Assembly: GCF_001421515.1 (NCBI RefSeq)
Contig: NZ_LMKM01000012.1
Span: 19,587-83,586 of the forward strand
Direction: 5' to 3'
From: Pedobacter sp. Leaf216
Lineage (GTDB): Bacteria > Bacteroidota > Bacteroidia > Sphingobacteriales > Sphingobacteriaceae
DNA: 64,000 nt
The position numbers and the translations under genes are program-made. Under the pieces are notes generated by a model. That model saw nothing but the letters and a program-made list of their open reading frames with translations, had not been told where the DNA came from and did no database searches. This document shows, one piece after another, positions 17,159 to 26,028 of this stretch. Numbering within the stretch: position 1 is the first letter of the stretch; every line of letters starts with the position of its first letter.

Positions 17159-17371
17159 GATAAAAAACCTATCTATTTAAGCAATACTACTAATTTTATA
17201 CCAAAAACCAAAACGGTATAAATTAATTTTATGTTAATTTTACATCAATAGGTAAAAGCATTACTAAATCCTAAAATTATAGTGTGAAGTATTGATTTTC
17301 AACACATTATTTGTTAAATCAATTAAAATCCGTAACTTAATATATCATTCACATAAAAATGGAGTTTCATT

Positions 17372-17830
17372 ATGAACGTTATCCGTAAAATTGAACATTG
17401 GGGAGATGTTCATCACTCAAAATGGCTGGATTATCTTAGGATTGTACTCGGCCTGATCATTTTTGGAAAAGGTGTTTCTTTTATTAGCGATACTTCAGTA
17501 CTTCAGAACATGATTACACAAAATAACGTTTTTGGTTTTTCGGGCATGTTAATCAGCGTCGCCATTCATGTTGTTGCATTTGCACATTTGGTTGGCGGTG
17601 TTTTGATTACTTTGGGATTAGTTACCCGATTTGCCGTTGTAATTCAAATCCCGATCTTATTGTTTGCCGTATTTTTTGTTAACCTTACGCCTGGCTTTTC
17701 TGGTCCGAATTCAGAATTATGGTTTTCAGTATTGGTTTTATTCCTGCTGATCATGTTCTGGGTGGTGGGCTCCGGACCATTATCAGTTGATGAAGGCTTG
17801 AAGCGTAAAACCGGCAAACGGTACGCATAA
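17372..17830 (+). CDS. DoxX-family membrane protein
   Basis: A 152-residue protein with four hydrophobic segments (about 20-38, 55-78, 84-104 and 115-134), the layout of the DoxX/DoxD family. It starts MNVIRKIEHWGDVHHSKW, with a short cytosolic amphipathic head, and ends in a basic tail. Members are often linked to thiol or redox processes, but the function of this branch is not known. An M28 peptidase gene follows after 44 bases on the same strand, with a possible -7 box between them, so they may be separate units. Confidence 0.85.
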   Translation: MNVIRKIEHWGDVHHSKWLDYLRIVLGLIIFGKGVSFISDTSVLQNMITQNNVFGFSGMLISVAIHVVAFAHLVGGVLITLGLVTRFAVVIQIPILLFAVFFVNLTPGFSGPNSELWFSVLVLFLLIMFWVVGSGPLSVDEGLKRKTGKRYA

Positions 17831-17874
17831 GTAACATTAAATATTCTTAGTATCTTTCGCTTTTATAAATAATT

Positions 17875-19578
17875 ATGAAAACGAAGATACTTTTTGCACT
17901 GCTTTTAACGGGATTGGCCAGTTATGCCCAAAACCCTACAGAAGGATATTTTAAACTGACAAGAGCTGGCTTTCAAGAAAATAACGCCTTCGAAACCACT
18001 GCTTTTGTACAGAAATATTTTCGTGTACCTGGCAACACAGGCTTTAATGCAAGTATCCATTATGTAGAAAATATCCTAAAAAAAGCTGGTTTTGTAGAGC
18101 AGAAACAAAATGAATCAGAAGCTCCTTTAACGTATCGCATCGAAAAACGAGCAATGAAAAATAACACCTGGGAGCCTGTTGATGCCAATATTGATATTAT
18201 AGGAGAATCCCAGCCGCTTATTTCTTACAAAACCAACCGCAATATGATCCCGATTAATTGCGTATCTACCACTGAGGGAGGTGTTACGGCAGATGTGGTT
18301 TACATCGCTAACACAACACCTGCTGAAATAGAAAAATTGGACTTAAAAGGTAAAATTTTATTTGCTGAGGCAAATCCATCACGCTTACTTCAAATTGCCA
18401 CCAAAGCAGGAGCAATCGGTGTATTGGGTTATTCGATGCCTAAATACACCCAACCAGAACTTCATCAAACCTCTATTCAGTTCGGAAGCATGAAAGCCAA
18501 TAGTGAGGTATGGACCTTGCTTTTATCTTATGCGGCTAAAGAAAAATTAAAAACAGCCTGTTTAAAAGGCAATACCAAATTAAAAGTTAACATTCAGACT
18601 AAAATTTATCCTTCGGAGGAATTAACAATTGTTGCAAACGTTAAAGGCAGCATTAACCCTAACGAACGTTTTGTTTTCAGTGCCCACGTTCAAGAGCCTG
18701 GCGCAAATGATAATGCCAGCGGTGTTGGCACATTGGCCGAAATGGCAAGGCTAACTGCAGAATTGTATCAGGCTAAAAAGATAAACCCCAAACGTACCTT
18801 AACTTTTTTGTGGGGCGATGAAATTGTATCTACCCGAAGGTACATAACTGAAGATACTACACGCGCAAAAGGCATTATGTGGGGAATGAGTTTGGATATG
18901 GTTGGCGAGGATACTAAAAAAACAGGGGGCTCTTTTCTGATTGAGAAAATGCCAGATCCATCGGCCATCTGGACAAGGGGCACGGATAAACATACCGAAT
19001 GGGGAGCAGGAGATGTTAGCGAAAAAGACCTTTTTCCGCACTACTTTAACGATTTTATTTTCGACATCTGCAAAGCGCAGGGAAAATTTGCCAACTGGAC
19101 GGTAAATTATAATCCGTTTGAAGGTGGCAGCGACCATACCCCATTTTTGCAGAACAAAATTCCGGGTTTACTAATGTGGCACTTCACAGATGTATATTAC
19201 CACACAGATAACGACCGCATCGATAAAGTTTCATCAACAGAGATGAAAAATGTTGGGATAAGTGGTTTAACTGCTGCTTACACTTTAATTTCTGCAGATG
19301 AAAATACAGCAATTGCTACTGTTGCTCAGGTTAAAACTGATGCATTAATTCGTTTAAAAACTGAGTTTGAATTGAGCAAGAAAGCAATTATCGGGGGTAA
19401 ACTGCCAAAGGATGAAAAACACATTATCGAAGTTTGGGCCAAATGGTATATAGATGCCCTGGCAACGGTGAATAAAATGCCTGTAAAACCACAAACTACA
19501 AGAGTTGGCTCGGCCATTAAATTTGCCAGCAGCGAGATTGAAAAACAAACGAATGTGTATTTAAAGGAGTTGAATTAG
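17875..19578 (+). CDS. Secreted M28-family metallopeptidase
   Basis: A signal peptide (MKTKILFALLLTGLASYA, 1-18) shows export. A PA-like insert (roughly 110-215) precedes the M28 catalytic domain. Zinc-site motifs are FSAHVQEPGANDNASG, LWGDEI with the catalytic glutamate area, and late GGSDHTPF and FTDVYYHTDND with a histidine ligand. The length of 567 residues fits aminopeptidase-type M28 proteins with extra domains. It probably releases amino acids or acts on peptides in the periplasm. A sequence TATCTTTC 24 bases upstream of the start resembles a -7 box. The stop is five bases from the start of crtD. Confidence 0.88.
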   Translation: MKTKILFALLLTGLASYAQNPTEGYFKLTRAGFQENNAFETTAFVQKYFRVPGNTGFNASIHYVENILKKAGFVEQKQNESEAPLTYRIEKRAMKNNTWEPVDANIDIIGESQPLISYKTNRNMIPINCVSTTEGGVTADVVYIANTTPAEIEKLDLKGKILFAEANPSRLLQIATKAGAIGVLGYSMPKYTQPELHQTSIQFGSMKANSEVWTLLLSYAAKEKLKTACLKGNTKLKVNIQTKIYPSEELTIVANVKGSINPNERFVFSAHVQEPGANDNASGVGTLAEMARLTAELYQAKKINPKRTLTFLWGDEIVSTRRYITEDTTRAKGIMWGMSLDMVGEDTKKTGGSFLIEKMPDPSAIWTRGTDKHTEWGAGDVSEKDLFPHYFNDFIFDICKAQGKFANWTVNYNPFEGGSDHTPFLQNKIPGLLMWHFTDVYYHTDNDRIDKVSSTEMKNVGISGLTAAYTLISADENTAIATVAQVKTDALIRLKTEFELSKKAIIGGKLPKDEKHIIEVWAKWYIDALATVNKMPVKPQTTRVGSAIKFASSEIEKQTNVYLKELN

Positions 19579-19582
19579 TTTG

Positions 19583-21070
19583 ATGCCTAAACCAAAAGCA
19601 ATAGTTATCGGTGCCGGAATTGCAGGAATTGCCTCTGCCATACGCTTTGCCGTAAAGGGTTACACAGTTGACGTTTTTGAAGCCAATGCTAAACCCGGGG
19701 GTAAACTAACTGAAATAAGTATGAACGGATTTAGGTTTGATGCCGGTCCGAGTCTTTTTACCATGCCGCAGTATGTTGATGAACTTTTTAAACTGGCAGG
19801 TAAAAAGCCTGAAGATTATTTCGAATACATTAAACTAAAAGAGATTTGCCGTTATTTTTATGAAGATGGTTTAAGGTTAAATGCAAGTACTGATCTTAAT
19901 AAATTTGCACAACAAATTGAAGAAAAAACTGACTCTACCACAACAGAAATTGAGCGCTTCTTAAATAAAAGCAAAACCATTTACGAGGTTACCCACCGTG
20001 TATTTCTGGAAAGAAGTTTGCATAAGCTGAAAAGTTACCTCCATTGGGATACCTTAAAATCTATTTTCCGGTTCGGGCAGATCGATGCATTTAGAACTCA
20101 GGCAAAAGCAAACCAATCATTTTTTAAAGATGATAGAATAGCACAGCTTTTTAACCGTTATGCCACTTACAATGGTTCAAATCCTTATCAGGCACCAGCT
20201 ACATTAAATGTAATTCCGCATTTCGAATACCATTTTGGTGCTTTTCTCCCTAAAAATGGCATGTATGGCATAGTTACGGCCTTAGTAAAGTTAGCGGAAG
20301 AATTGGGCGTGAAATTTCACTACAACCAAAAAGTTGAAGAAATCATACATACGAACGGGAATAAACCAAAAATAAGCGGCATTAAAGTTAATGATAAAAC
20401 CCATTTTGCAGATGCCGTTATCTCTAACCTCGACATTTGGTTTACTTATAAAAATTTACTTAAACAGATACCGCAACCTCAAAAACTTCTCAATCAGGAG
20501 CGTAGCAGTTCTGCATTGATTTTTTATTGGGGAATGGATGGAAATTACAGTGATTTAGGCTTGCACAATATCTTTTTTACAGCAGATTATCACAAAGAGT
20601 TCAATTCCATCTGGAAAGACAAAACCATTGCTAACGATCCTACGGTTTACATTAACATCACTGCTAAACACATCAGGGGTGATGCACCTTTAGATAGTGA
20701 AAATTGGTTTGTAATGATTAATGTTCCTGCAAATAACAACCAAAACTGGGATTTGTTAATTAAAGAAGCTCGTGTAAATATTATAAAAAAAATTAGCCGG
20801 ATATTGAACCGGAATATTGAAAAGGACATTATCTCTGAGCAAATCCTCGATCCCAGAAGCATAGAAAGCAAAACCGGTTCCTATCAAGGCGCACTATATG
20901 GAAACAGCTCCAACAATCAGTTTTCTGCCTTTTTAAGGCATTCTAATTTTAGTTCGAAAGTTAAAAACTTATATTTTTGTGGTGGTAGCGTACATCCGGG
21001 TGGTGGAATTCCGCTTGCTTTGCTATCTGCTAAGATAATTGATGATGAAATTGATGCAGTAGTGCATTAG
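19583..21070 (+). CDS. crtD: CrtI/CrtD-family carotenoid desaturase
   Basis: An FAD-dependent desaturase. The N-terminal dinucleotide motif is VIGAGIAGIASAIRFA. It is followed by PGGKLTEI and GPSLFTMPQ, and the C-terminal signature is LYFCGGSVHPGGGIPLALLS. At 495 residues it fits CrtI-like enzymes. With a CruF hydratase in the window, 3,4-desaturation of a 1-hydroxy carotenoid (CrtD) is more likely than phytoene desaturation (CrtI), but sequence alone does not settle this. I used the ATG at 19583, since a TTG directly before it adds nothing. AAAGGAG at 19563-19569 is a rare Shine-Dalgarno-like site for this genome. Confidence 0.85.
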   Translation: MPKPKAIVIGAGIAGIASAIRFAVKGYTVDVFEANAKPGGKLTEISMNGFRFDAGPSLFTMPQYVDELFKLAGKKPEDYFEYIKLKEICRYFYEDGLRLNASTDLNKFAQQIEEKTDSTTTEIERFLNKSKTIYEVTHRVFLERSLHKLKSYLHWDTLKSIFRFGQIDAFRTQAKANQSFFKDDRIAQLFNRYATYNGSNPYQAPATLNVIPHFEYHFGAFLPKNGMYGIVTALVKLAEELGVKFHYNQKVEEIIHTNGNKPKISGIKVNDKTHFADAVISNLDIWFTYKNLLKQIPQPQKLLNQERSSSALIFYWGMDGNYSDLGLHNIFFTADYHKEFNSIWKDKTIANDPTVYINITAKHIRGDAPLDSENWFVMINVPANNNQNWDLLIKEARVNIIKKISRILNRNIEKDIISEQILDPRSIESKTGSYQGALYGNSSNNQFSAFLRHSNFSSKVKNLYFCGGSVHPGGGIPLALLSAKIIDDEIDAVVH

Positions 21071-21126
21071 TTATTGATCATTAAAAGAATTCTAAAAAGA
21101 AGAATTTTTTTTATCGAGAAAATATA

Positions 21127-21627
21127 TCAATTATGCTTAATCGCTTCTTCCAATTTTTCACCATCTAAATCGAATGCATCTACAATAAATTTTGCCTTTG
21201 TATAAAAAGGATCACGTTCTTTTAGTTTTTCTTTAATGAACTCTAAAAGCTGTTCATCATTTAAATCTTTAATTAAGGGCCGCTTTTGACGGTTATGCAA
21301 GCGCGAAACCAGGGCAGCAGGTTCCATTTGCAGGTAAACCGTTTCACCGTGGGCATTCATCCATTCCATATTATCAAAAAAACATGGCAATCCGCCTCCG
21401 GTAGCTACCACACAGGTTTCTGGATAATCGAAGGTTTTAAGCATTTCACTTTCGTAATCTCTAAAACCATTTTCTCCAAATTCAGCAAAATATTCGGCAA
21501 TGGTTTTACCGGTTTTTGAAACAATTTCGGCATCAAGATCTATTACCGGGCATTCTAACCGATGTGCCAGCTGTTTAGCTTTTGTACTTTTGCCGCAGCC
21601 CATATATCCGATGAGGAAAATCTTCAT
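21127..21627 (-). CDS. aroK: Shikimate kinase
   Basis: Phosphorylates shikimate at the 3-OH in aromatic amino-acid synthesis. The Walker A motif GYMGCGKST is at residues 7-15. The substrate site shows DLDAEIV (D33-D35 region), FRDYESEML and ATGGGLPCF. The lid region has RPLIKDL. Its 166 residues are normal. The start lies 19 bases from the DinB gene stop, so it is probably the last gene of the minus-strand run that begins at the BT_3928 gene. Confidence 0.95.
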   Translation of the reverse strand: MKIFLIGYMGCGKSTKAKQLAHRLECPVIDLDAEIVSKTGKTIAEYFAEFGENGFRDYESEMLKTFDYPETCVVATGGGLPCFFDNMEWMNAHGETVYLQMEPAALVSRLHNRQKRPLIKDLNDEQLLEFIKEKLKERDPFYTKAKFIVDAFDLDGEKLEEAIKHN

Positions 21628-21646
21628 TTGTATTTTTATTACCGAC

Positions 21647-22093
21647 CTACAATAACTGGTCGCGTTTTAACATTATATAATCTGTTACAGGTGGCGTAAA
21701 ACCATATCTTTTAAGTAAGGTAACAACCTGTCCTCGATGATAAGTAGAATGGTTAAATAAATGAAATAAAATTTCATCCAATTGGTTCTCATACTTTACA
21801 CCTTGCGAGTTGCTATATGCAATCCTTTTATCTAAAGTATTGTCTAGTAGTGCGATCCTGATCAACCTGATATTATCCGCAGCGATACCTTCAAAATTAT
21901 TTTTATTATGAATGTCCCAAACACTATATTCTGGTTTCTGCCCGGAAATACGGTGTGCCCAAATGTGCTGGGCATTTAAAACATGGCTGAACAAACGTTC
22001 TGCATCAGGCATTTCGATGGTTGTAAGCTTAAAAATCTCAATGATACGCTGATCTGCGAGTTCAGTATAATTTATAATTTCTTCTTCGCGCAT
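21647..22093 (-). CDS. DinB-family protein
   Basis: A four-helix-bundle protein of the DinB/YfiT superfamily, which includes metal-dependent thiol-S-transferases. Histidines in likely metal positions are H43 (AQHIWAHRI) and the pair in FNHSTYHRGQV. LFHLFNHSTYHRGQVV is the usual family motif before the last helix. Its 148 residues fit. It lies three bases after the OppB permease stop. Bacillithiol or similar low-molecular-weight thiols are known partners of some DinB proteins, and the window also holds a bacilliredoxin and a YpdA homologue; the link is only suggestive. Confidence 0.85.
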   Translation of the reverse strand: MREEEIINYTELADQRIIEIFKLTTIEMPDAERLFSHVLNAQHIWAHRISGQKPEYSVWDIHNKNNFEGIAADNIRLIRIALLDNTLDKRIAYSNSQGVKYENQLDEILFHLFNHSTYHRGQVVTLLKRYGFTPPVTDYIMLKRDQLL

Positions 22094-22096
22094 GGC

Positions 22097-23152
22097 TTAA
22101 CTTAATTTAACCCTTGGATCCACATAGGCATATAATATATCAACCATTATGTTGATTATCACAAATACGAAAGCAATAAAAAGAATAGATCCCATTACCA
22201 CAGGAAAATCAGACATTTCCAAAGCGGTTACTGTTGTTCTTCCCAAACCATTATAGCCAAAAATATATTCCACAAAAAACGAACCGGCAAGCAATGAAGC
22301 AAACCATCCTGAAATAGCCGTAATTACTGGGTTCATCGCATTTTTTAAAGCATGTTTATAAATTATTGCATTTCTGCTTAAACCTTTGGCTCTTGCGGTT
22401 CTGATATAATCCTGTGCAAGCACATCCAGCATGGCACTTCGGGTAAGCTGTACAATAATGGCTAAAGGCCTTAAGCCAAGCGTAATCATTGGTAGCCATA
22501 AATTTCTAAGGGTTAACACTTCGCCGTTAAAAGGATCGTAAGAATATAAACTTCCGCTCATTTTTAGTCCGGTGTAATTGCTCAGCACAAAACCGAACAG
22601 CCAGGCAATTATAATCCCGGCAAAAAAAGAAGGTGCCGATATGCCCAAAATGGCAAATGCATTGGCCGATTTATCAATCCATGAATCTTTATAAACTGCA
22701 GACAGCACACCTAAAAAAACACCAATTATCGTGGCAAAAATCATTGCTGTTAAAGCAAGAATAAATGTATTGGGAACGGTTTCGGAAAGTATTGCGGTTA
22801 CATCACGTTTGGTTTGGTATGAACTGCGCAGATAAGGCCATTTTGCAACCAGCACCTTCTTATCAAAACTGATCAGTTTTGCATAATGGTATTTTTTCAT
22901 GCTGGCGCTATCATTATCCAAGATACTGATTGGCGATAAATCATTGATGTACAAAACAAACTGTACAGGTTTGGAACGATCTAAACCAAATTCTTTACGT
23001 ACAGCCTCAAGAGACTGTACATCGGCCCTTTGCCCCATTGTCATCCGGGCAGGATCGCCTGGTAAAATATTAAACAGCACAAAAACCACGAGTATTACCC
23101 CACCCATTACAAGCAGGCCGTACAAGAGCTTTTTTAATGCGTATCCAATCAT
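22097..23152 (-). CDS. ABC transporter permease, DppB/OppB type
   Basis: An inner-membrane permease of the dipeptide/oligopeptide class. It starts with a membrane segment and the family motif FNILPGDPARMTMGQRA. The binding-protein-dependent transport domain follows, with SAPSFFAGI and the EAA loop YIRTARAKGLSRNAIIYKHA. The end VDILYAYVDPRVKL is typical. About six membrane segments are visible. The region around 65-115 is longer than in E. coli OppB and polar. No OppC, ATPase or binding protein gene lies beside it, so partners must be elsewhere. It starts two bases after the BT_3928 gene. Confidence 0.9.
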   Translation of the reverse strand: MIGYALKKLLYGLLVMGGVILVVFVLFNILPGDPARMTMGQRADVQSLEAVRKEFGLDRSKPVQFVLYINDLSPISILDNDSASMKKYHYAKLISFDKKVLVAKWPYLRSSYQTKRDVTAILSETVPNTFILALTAMIFATIIGVFLGVLSAVYKDSWIDKSANAFAILGISAPSFFAGIIIAWLFGFVLSNYTGLKMSGSLYSYDPFNGEVLTLRNLWLPMITLGLRPLAIIVQLTRSAMLDVLAQDYIRTARAKGLSRNAIIYKHALKNAMNPVITAISGWFASLLAGSFFVEYIFGYNGLGRTTVTALEMSDFPVVMGSILFIAFVFVIINIMVDILYAYVDPRVKLS

Positions 23153-23154
23153 AT

Positions 23155-24306
23155 TTATTTATCGAAATATTTTCTACTGAGCTGATCGAAAGTTGGTACG
23201 TTATGAAAATGCCATTTATTAATTATTACACCATTTTTCATCAATAAAACACCCGGATTTGCCCTTACCATACTCTTAAGCGGAACGGCATCAGCATAAA
23301 ATACTTCTGAAAACAAGTTATTCTTTTTAATGAATGCCTGCGCATCCTGAGCAGAATTGGAAGTTAGCAACACCGTACGGATATTAAACTGTTGCGTAGC
23401 ATTTAAGGCAAGTGCATTTAGCTTTCCAATGGCAGATTCATTTGTGGCATGAAGATCGTAAGCTACTAAAATTAAATTGTAGTACGGGTTTTCGATCAGT
23501 TCTTTGGTGTAATCGGTACCGGAGGCATCAGTAATATTAAGATCTTTAATTTTAGGTTCGAAACCCTTTTTCACTAAATTTTTTGTCGGCTCTCCAATAA
23601 TTTCCCAATTGTTATCCTTCCAGATTTCAGTTTTAAGGTAAGCCTTATCACTCATATCCTTTTCTTCTTTTGTTTTCTTGTTTTTTAAGTGATATATGAT
23701 CTCAAATTCATCTGGTTTTTCTCCCGGAGGGATCACCATTAACGATGGAAGGTGTGCACCCACTTTATAAGGCAGGAAATCGATAATTGGAAGTACATTG
23801 TAAGTGTAAAGTCCGAAGCCTAAGGAAACAAGCGTTACGGCAATGGCAATATTACGCTGAGTTGCTTCTTTACTGAAAATCGGCTGGATGAGATTCTTAT
23901 TTAGGAAAATTACGATGATCAATACCAGTAGAACAAGATCTTTACTAAACGACTGCCATGGGGTAAGCGGAATGGCATCGCCAAAACAGCCGCAACTGGT
24001 AACTACCTTAAACGCCGCAGAGATAAATGTTAATAGCGTAAAAAAGATAATTAACAATAACAATCCCCAGGCTACCTTTTTACTCCAGAAACCCAAAAGC
24101 AATAGCGCGCCGAGTACAATTTCTAAGGTACAAAGTAAAATAGCAATACCAGTGGCCATTCCACTTAAAAAATTCATATGAAAAACCTCAAAGTATTCCT
24201 GAAGTTTATAGCCAAAACCAAGCGGATCGTTTGCTTTGATCAACCCTGAAAATATGAATAAAGCACCGACAAAAATCCTTGAGAATCTTAAAAGTATATT
24301 CCGCAT
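23155..24306 (-). CDS. BT_3928-type protein: DoxX/MauE-like membrane domain plus soluble C-terminal domain
   Basis: The first ~165 residues form four membrane segments of the DoxX/MauE type (start LRFSRIFVGALFIFSGLIKA, with a TSCGCFGDAI motif near 105). The remaining ~200 residues are soluble. They end with a thioredoxin-like pattern: strand NIRTVLLTSN, helix, then PGVLLMKNGVIINKWHF, but with no CxxC motif. This arrangement is recognised in Bacteroidota as the BT_3928 family. A redox or membrane-protein maturation role is possible but not shown. It heads the run BT_3928, OppB, DinB, AroK. Confidence 0.85.
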   Translation of the reverse strand: MRNILLRFSRIFVGALFIFSGLIKANDPLGFGYKLQEYFEVFHMNFLSGMATGIAILLCTLEIVLGALLLLGFWSKKVAWGLLLLIIFFTLLTFISAAFKVVTSCGCFGDAIPLTPWQSFSKDLVLLVLIIVIFLNKNLIQPIFSKEATQRNIAIAVTLVSLGFGLYTYNVLPIIDFLPYKVGAHLPSLMVIPPGEKPDEFEIIYHLKNKKTKEEKDMSDKAYLKTEIWKDNNWEIIGEPTKNLVKKGFEPKIKDLNITDASGTDYTKELIENPYYNLILVAYDLHATNESAIGKLNALALNATQQFNIRTVLLTSNSAQDAQAFIKKNNLFSEVFYADAVPLKSMVRANPGVLLMKNGVIINKWHFHNVPTFDQLSRKYFDK

Positions 24307-24343
24307 CTGTATGTATCTATTTTATAGGCAATTACTGGTAATA

Positions 24344-24895
24344 CTATTTAACACCAAGTTTGATCAATGCAAAAACCGAATAGTTCAGCATATCCTGATA
24401 ATTCGCGTTAACACCCTCAGAAGCCAGCGTTTGCCCTTCGTTATCCTCTATTTGTTTAACCCTAAAAATTTTCATTAAAATCAGGTCTGTTAACGAACTG
24501 ATCCGCATATCGCGCCAGGCTTCACCATAATCGTGATTTTTGGCAAACATTAAATCCTTGGTTTCAGTAACTTTTTCTTCAAATCTCTTTTCAACCTCCT
24601 CATAAGGCAGTTCATTGGGCTCGTATGCTGTAAGTTCAAGCTGCATCATAGCAATTACGCAATAGTTTACAATGCCGATATATTCGGATACCACTCCCTC
24701 CCCTACTTTATTAACTTTTGTTTCTTCCAAAGTACGTATGCGCTGTGCTTTAATAAAAATCTGATCAGTAATCGAACTTGGTCTTAAAATCCGCCATGCA
24801 GTGCCATAATCTTTAGTTTTTTTTAAAAATAATGATCTGCAAACTGCAATCACTTCATCAAATTCGGTAGAGGTATTTGTTTGTGCCAAAGCCAA
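24344..24895 (-). CDS. DUF1599 protein (nucleotide modification associated domain 1), duplicated
   Basis: Two internal copies of one motif are visible: KDYGTAWRILRPSSITDQI followed by QRIRTLEE, and HDYGEAWRDMRISSLTDLI followed by FRVKQIED. Each is followed by a helix ending in NYCVIAMMQLEL or NYSVFALIKLGV. This two-repeat form is what the DUF1599 family describes. The fold may be related to MazG-like nucleotide pyrophosphohydrolases, but I see no clear EExxE site, so activity is uncertain. It is divergent from folP, a gene neighbourhood often seen in Bacteroidota. Confidence 0.85.
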   Translation of the reverse strand: MALAQTNTSTEFDEVIAVCRSLFLKKTKDYGTAWRILRPSSITDQIFIKAQRIRTLEETKVNKVGEGVVSEYIGIVNYCVIAMMQLELTAYEPNELPYEEVEKRFEEKVTETKDLMFAKNHDYGEAWRDMRISSLTDLILMKIFRVKQIEDNEGQTLASEGVNANYQDMLNYSVFALIKLGVK

Positions 24896-24915
24896 TAATT
24901 ATTTAGTTTTTAATG

Positions 24916-24923
24916 TATTTTTG
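24916..24923 (+). promoter_or_regulatory. Putative -7 box for folP
   Basis: TATTTTTG matches the Bacteroidota -7 consensus TAnnTTTG exactly. It lies 65 bases before the folP start codon, in the divergent gap. No clear -33 TTTG was found, so support is partial. Confidence 0.35.
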
Positions 24924-24988
24924 TCGTGAAAAAACAAAAGCTAAAGATACATTTTTAAAGCGAAACCCAAATCCCGTGAGGGTTTATT

Positions 24989-25843
24989 ATGGCAGAAAAA
25001 AACTTTTTTGAGCCCAAACAGAGCTTAAACGTAAACGGTAGACTTATCGATTTAAGTACGCCAAAAGTGATGGGTATTTTAAATATTACGCCAGATTCCT
25101 TTTATAGCAACAGCCGCACAAAAACAATGGATGAAGCCTTAACCAAAGCTGATCAGTTTTTAAGCGAAGGTGCTACATTTATTGATGTTGGCGGATATTC
25201 TTCGAGGCCTGGAGCCAAAGATATTAGCACGAGCGAGGAAGTAGCGCGATTGGTACCGGTGATAGAAGGTTTAGCAAAAACCTTTCCCGAAGCCATAATT
25301 TCTATAGATACCTTTAGGGCTAAAGTTGCAGAAGAAACCATTTTGGCTGGCGCACATATCATTAACGATATTGCTGCGGGTGATATGGACGAACTGATGT
25401 TCGAAACCGTGGCCAAACTACAAGTGCCTTATATGATTATGCACATGAAAGGTAAGCCTCAAAACATGCATCAAAATCCAATGTATGGCAATGTGTTGCT
25501 AGAGGTAATCGATTACCTTGCAAAAAAAGTAGAGTCGCTTAAGGCACTGCATATCCATGATGTAATTATTGACCCTGGTTTTGGTTTCGGAAAAACTACC
25601 GAACACAATTACGAACTGCTTAAACATTTAGAAGATTTTAAAATTTTTAAACTTCCGCTGTTGGTGGGTTTCTCGCGTAAGGGAATGATTTACAAAACAC
25701 TTGGCACTTCTGCCGCAAATGCACTAAACGGAACTTCGGTACTTAATACCATCGCTCTGCAAAAAGGCGCAGGGATTTTAAGGGTACATGATGTAAAAGA
25801 GGCGGTGGAATGTGTAAAGTTAGTAGAGAGGTTAACTGGTTAA
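24989..25843 (+). CDS. folP: Dihydropteroate synthase
   Basis: Joins p-aminobenzoate to the pterin diphosphate in folate synthesis; this is the sulfonamide target. Motifs are MGILNITPDSFYSNS, DVGGYSSRPGA, SIDTFRAKVAEE, MIMHMKGKPQNMH, DPGFGFGKT and GFSRKG, all in the proper TIM-barrel order. The length of 284 residues is normal. The start follows a GTGAGGG-containing leader without a standard ribosome site. The c-di-AMP synthase gene cdaA follows on the same strand after 185 bases. Confidence 0.96.
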   Translation: MAEKNFFEPKQSLNVNGRLIDLSTPKVMGILNITPDSFYSNSRTKTMDEALTKADQFLSEGATFIDVGGYSSRPGAKDISTSEEVARLVPVIEGLAKTFPEAIISIDTFRAKVAEETILAGAHIINDIAAGDMDELMFETVAKLQVPYMIMHMKGKPQNMHQNPMYGNVLLEVIDYLAKKVESLKALHIHDVIIDPGFGFGKTTEHNYELLKHLEDFKIFKLPLLVGFSRKGMIYKTLGTSAANALNGTSVLNTIALQKGAGILRVHDVKEAVECVKLVERLTG

Positions 25844-25991
25844 TGTTTGTCCATAATTTTTATATAAAACTCGGGCACGCTGCTAAATTCTCCTTCAATT
25901 CATCCTGCTAAACTTGTTTCAACATCTATTTTTGAGCAATAACCCTGAAATAAATTTAGGGTTACGATCCTTCCTAAACAATTAACCTAAT

Positions 25992-26022
25992 CTTGTAAAC
26001 TGAAAAGCATTTTACTATCTTG
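25992..26022 (+). promoter_or_regulatory. Putative promoter for cdaA
   Basis: TTG at 25993-25995 and TATCTTG at 26016-26022 are 20 bases apart, close to the Bacteroidota -33/-7 arrangement with one mismatch to TAnnTTTG. The start ATG is only six bases beyond the -7 box. If real, the transcript would be nearly leaderless. An earlier promoter is equally possible. Confidence 0.3.
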
Positions 26023-26028
26023 CCATTA

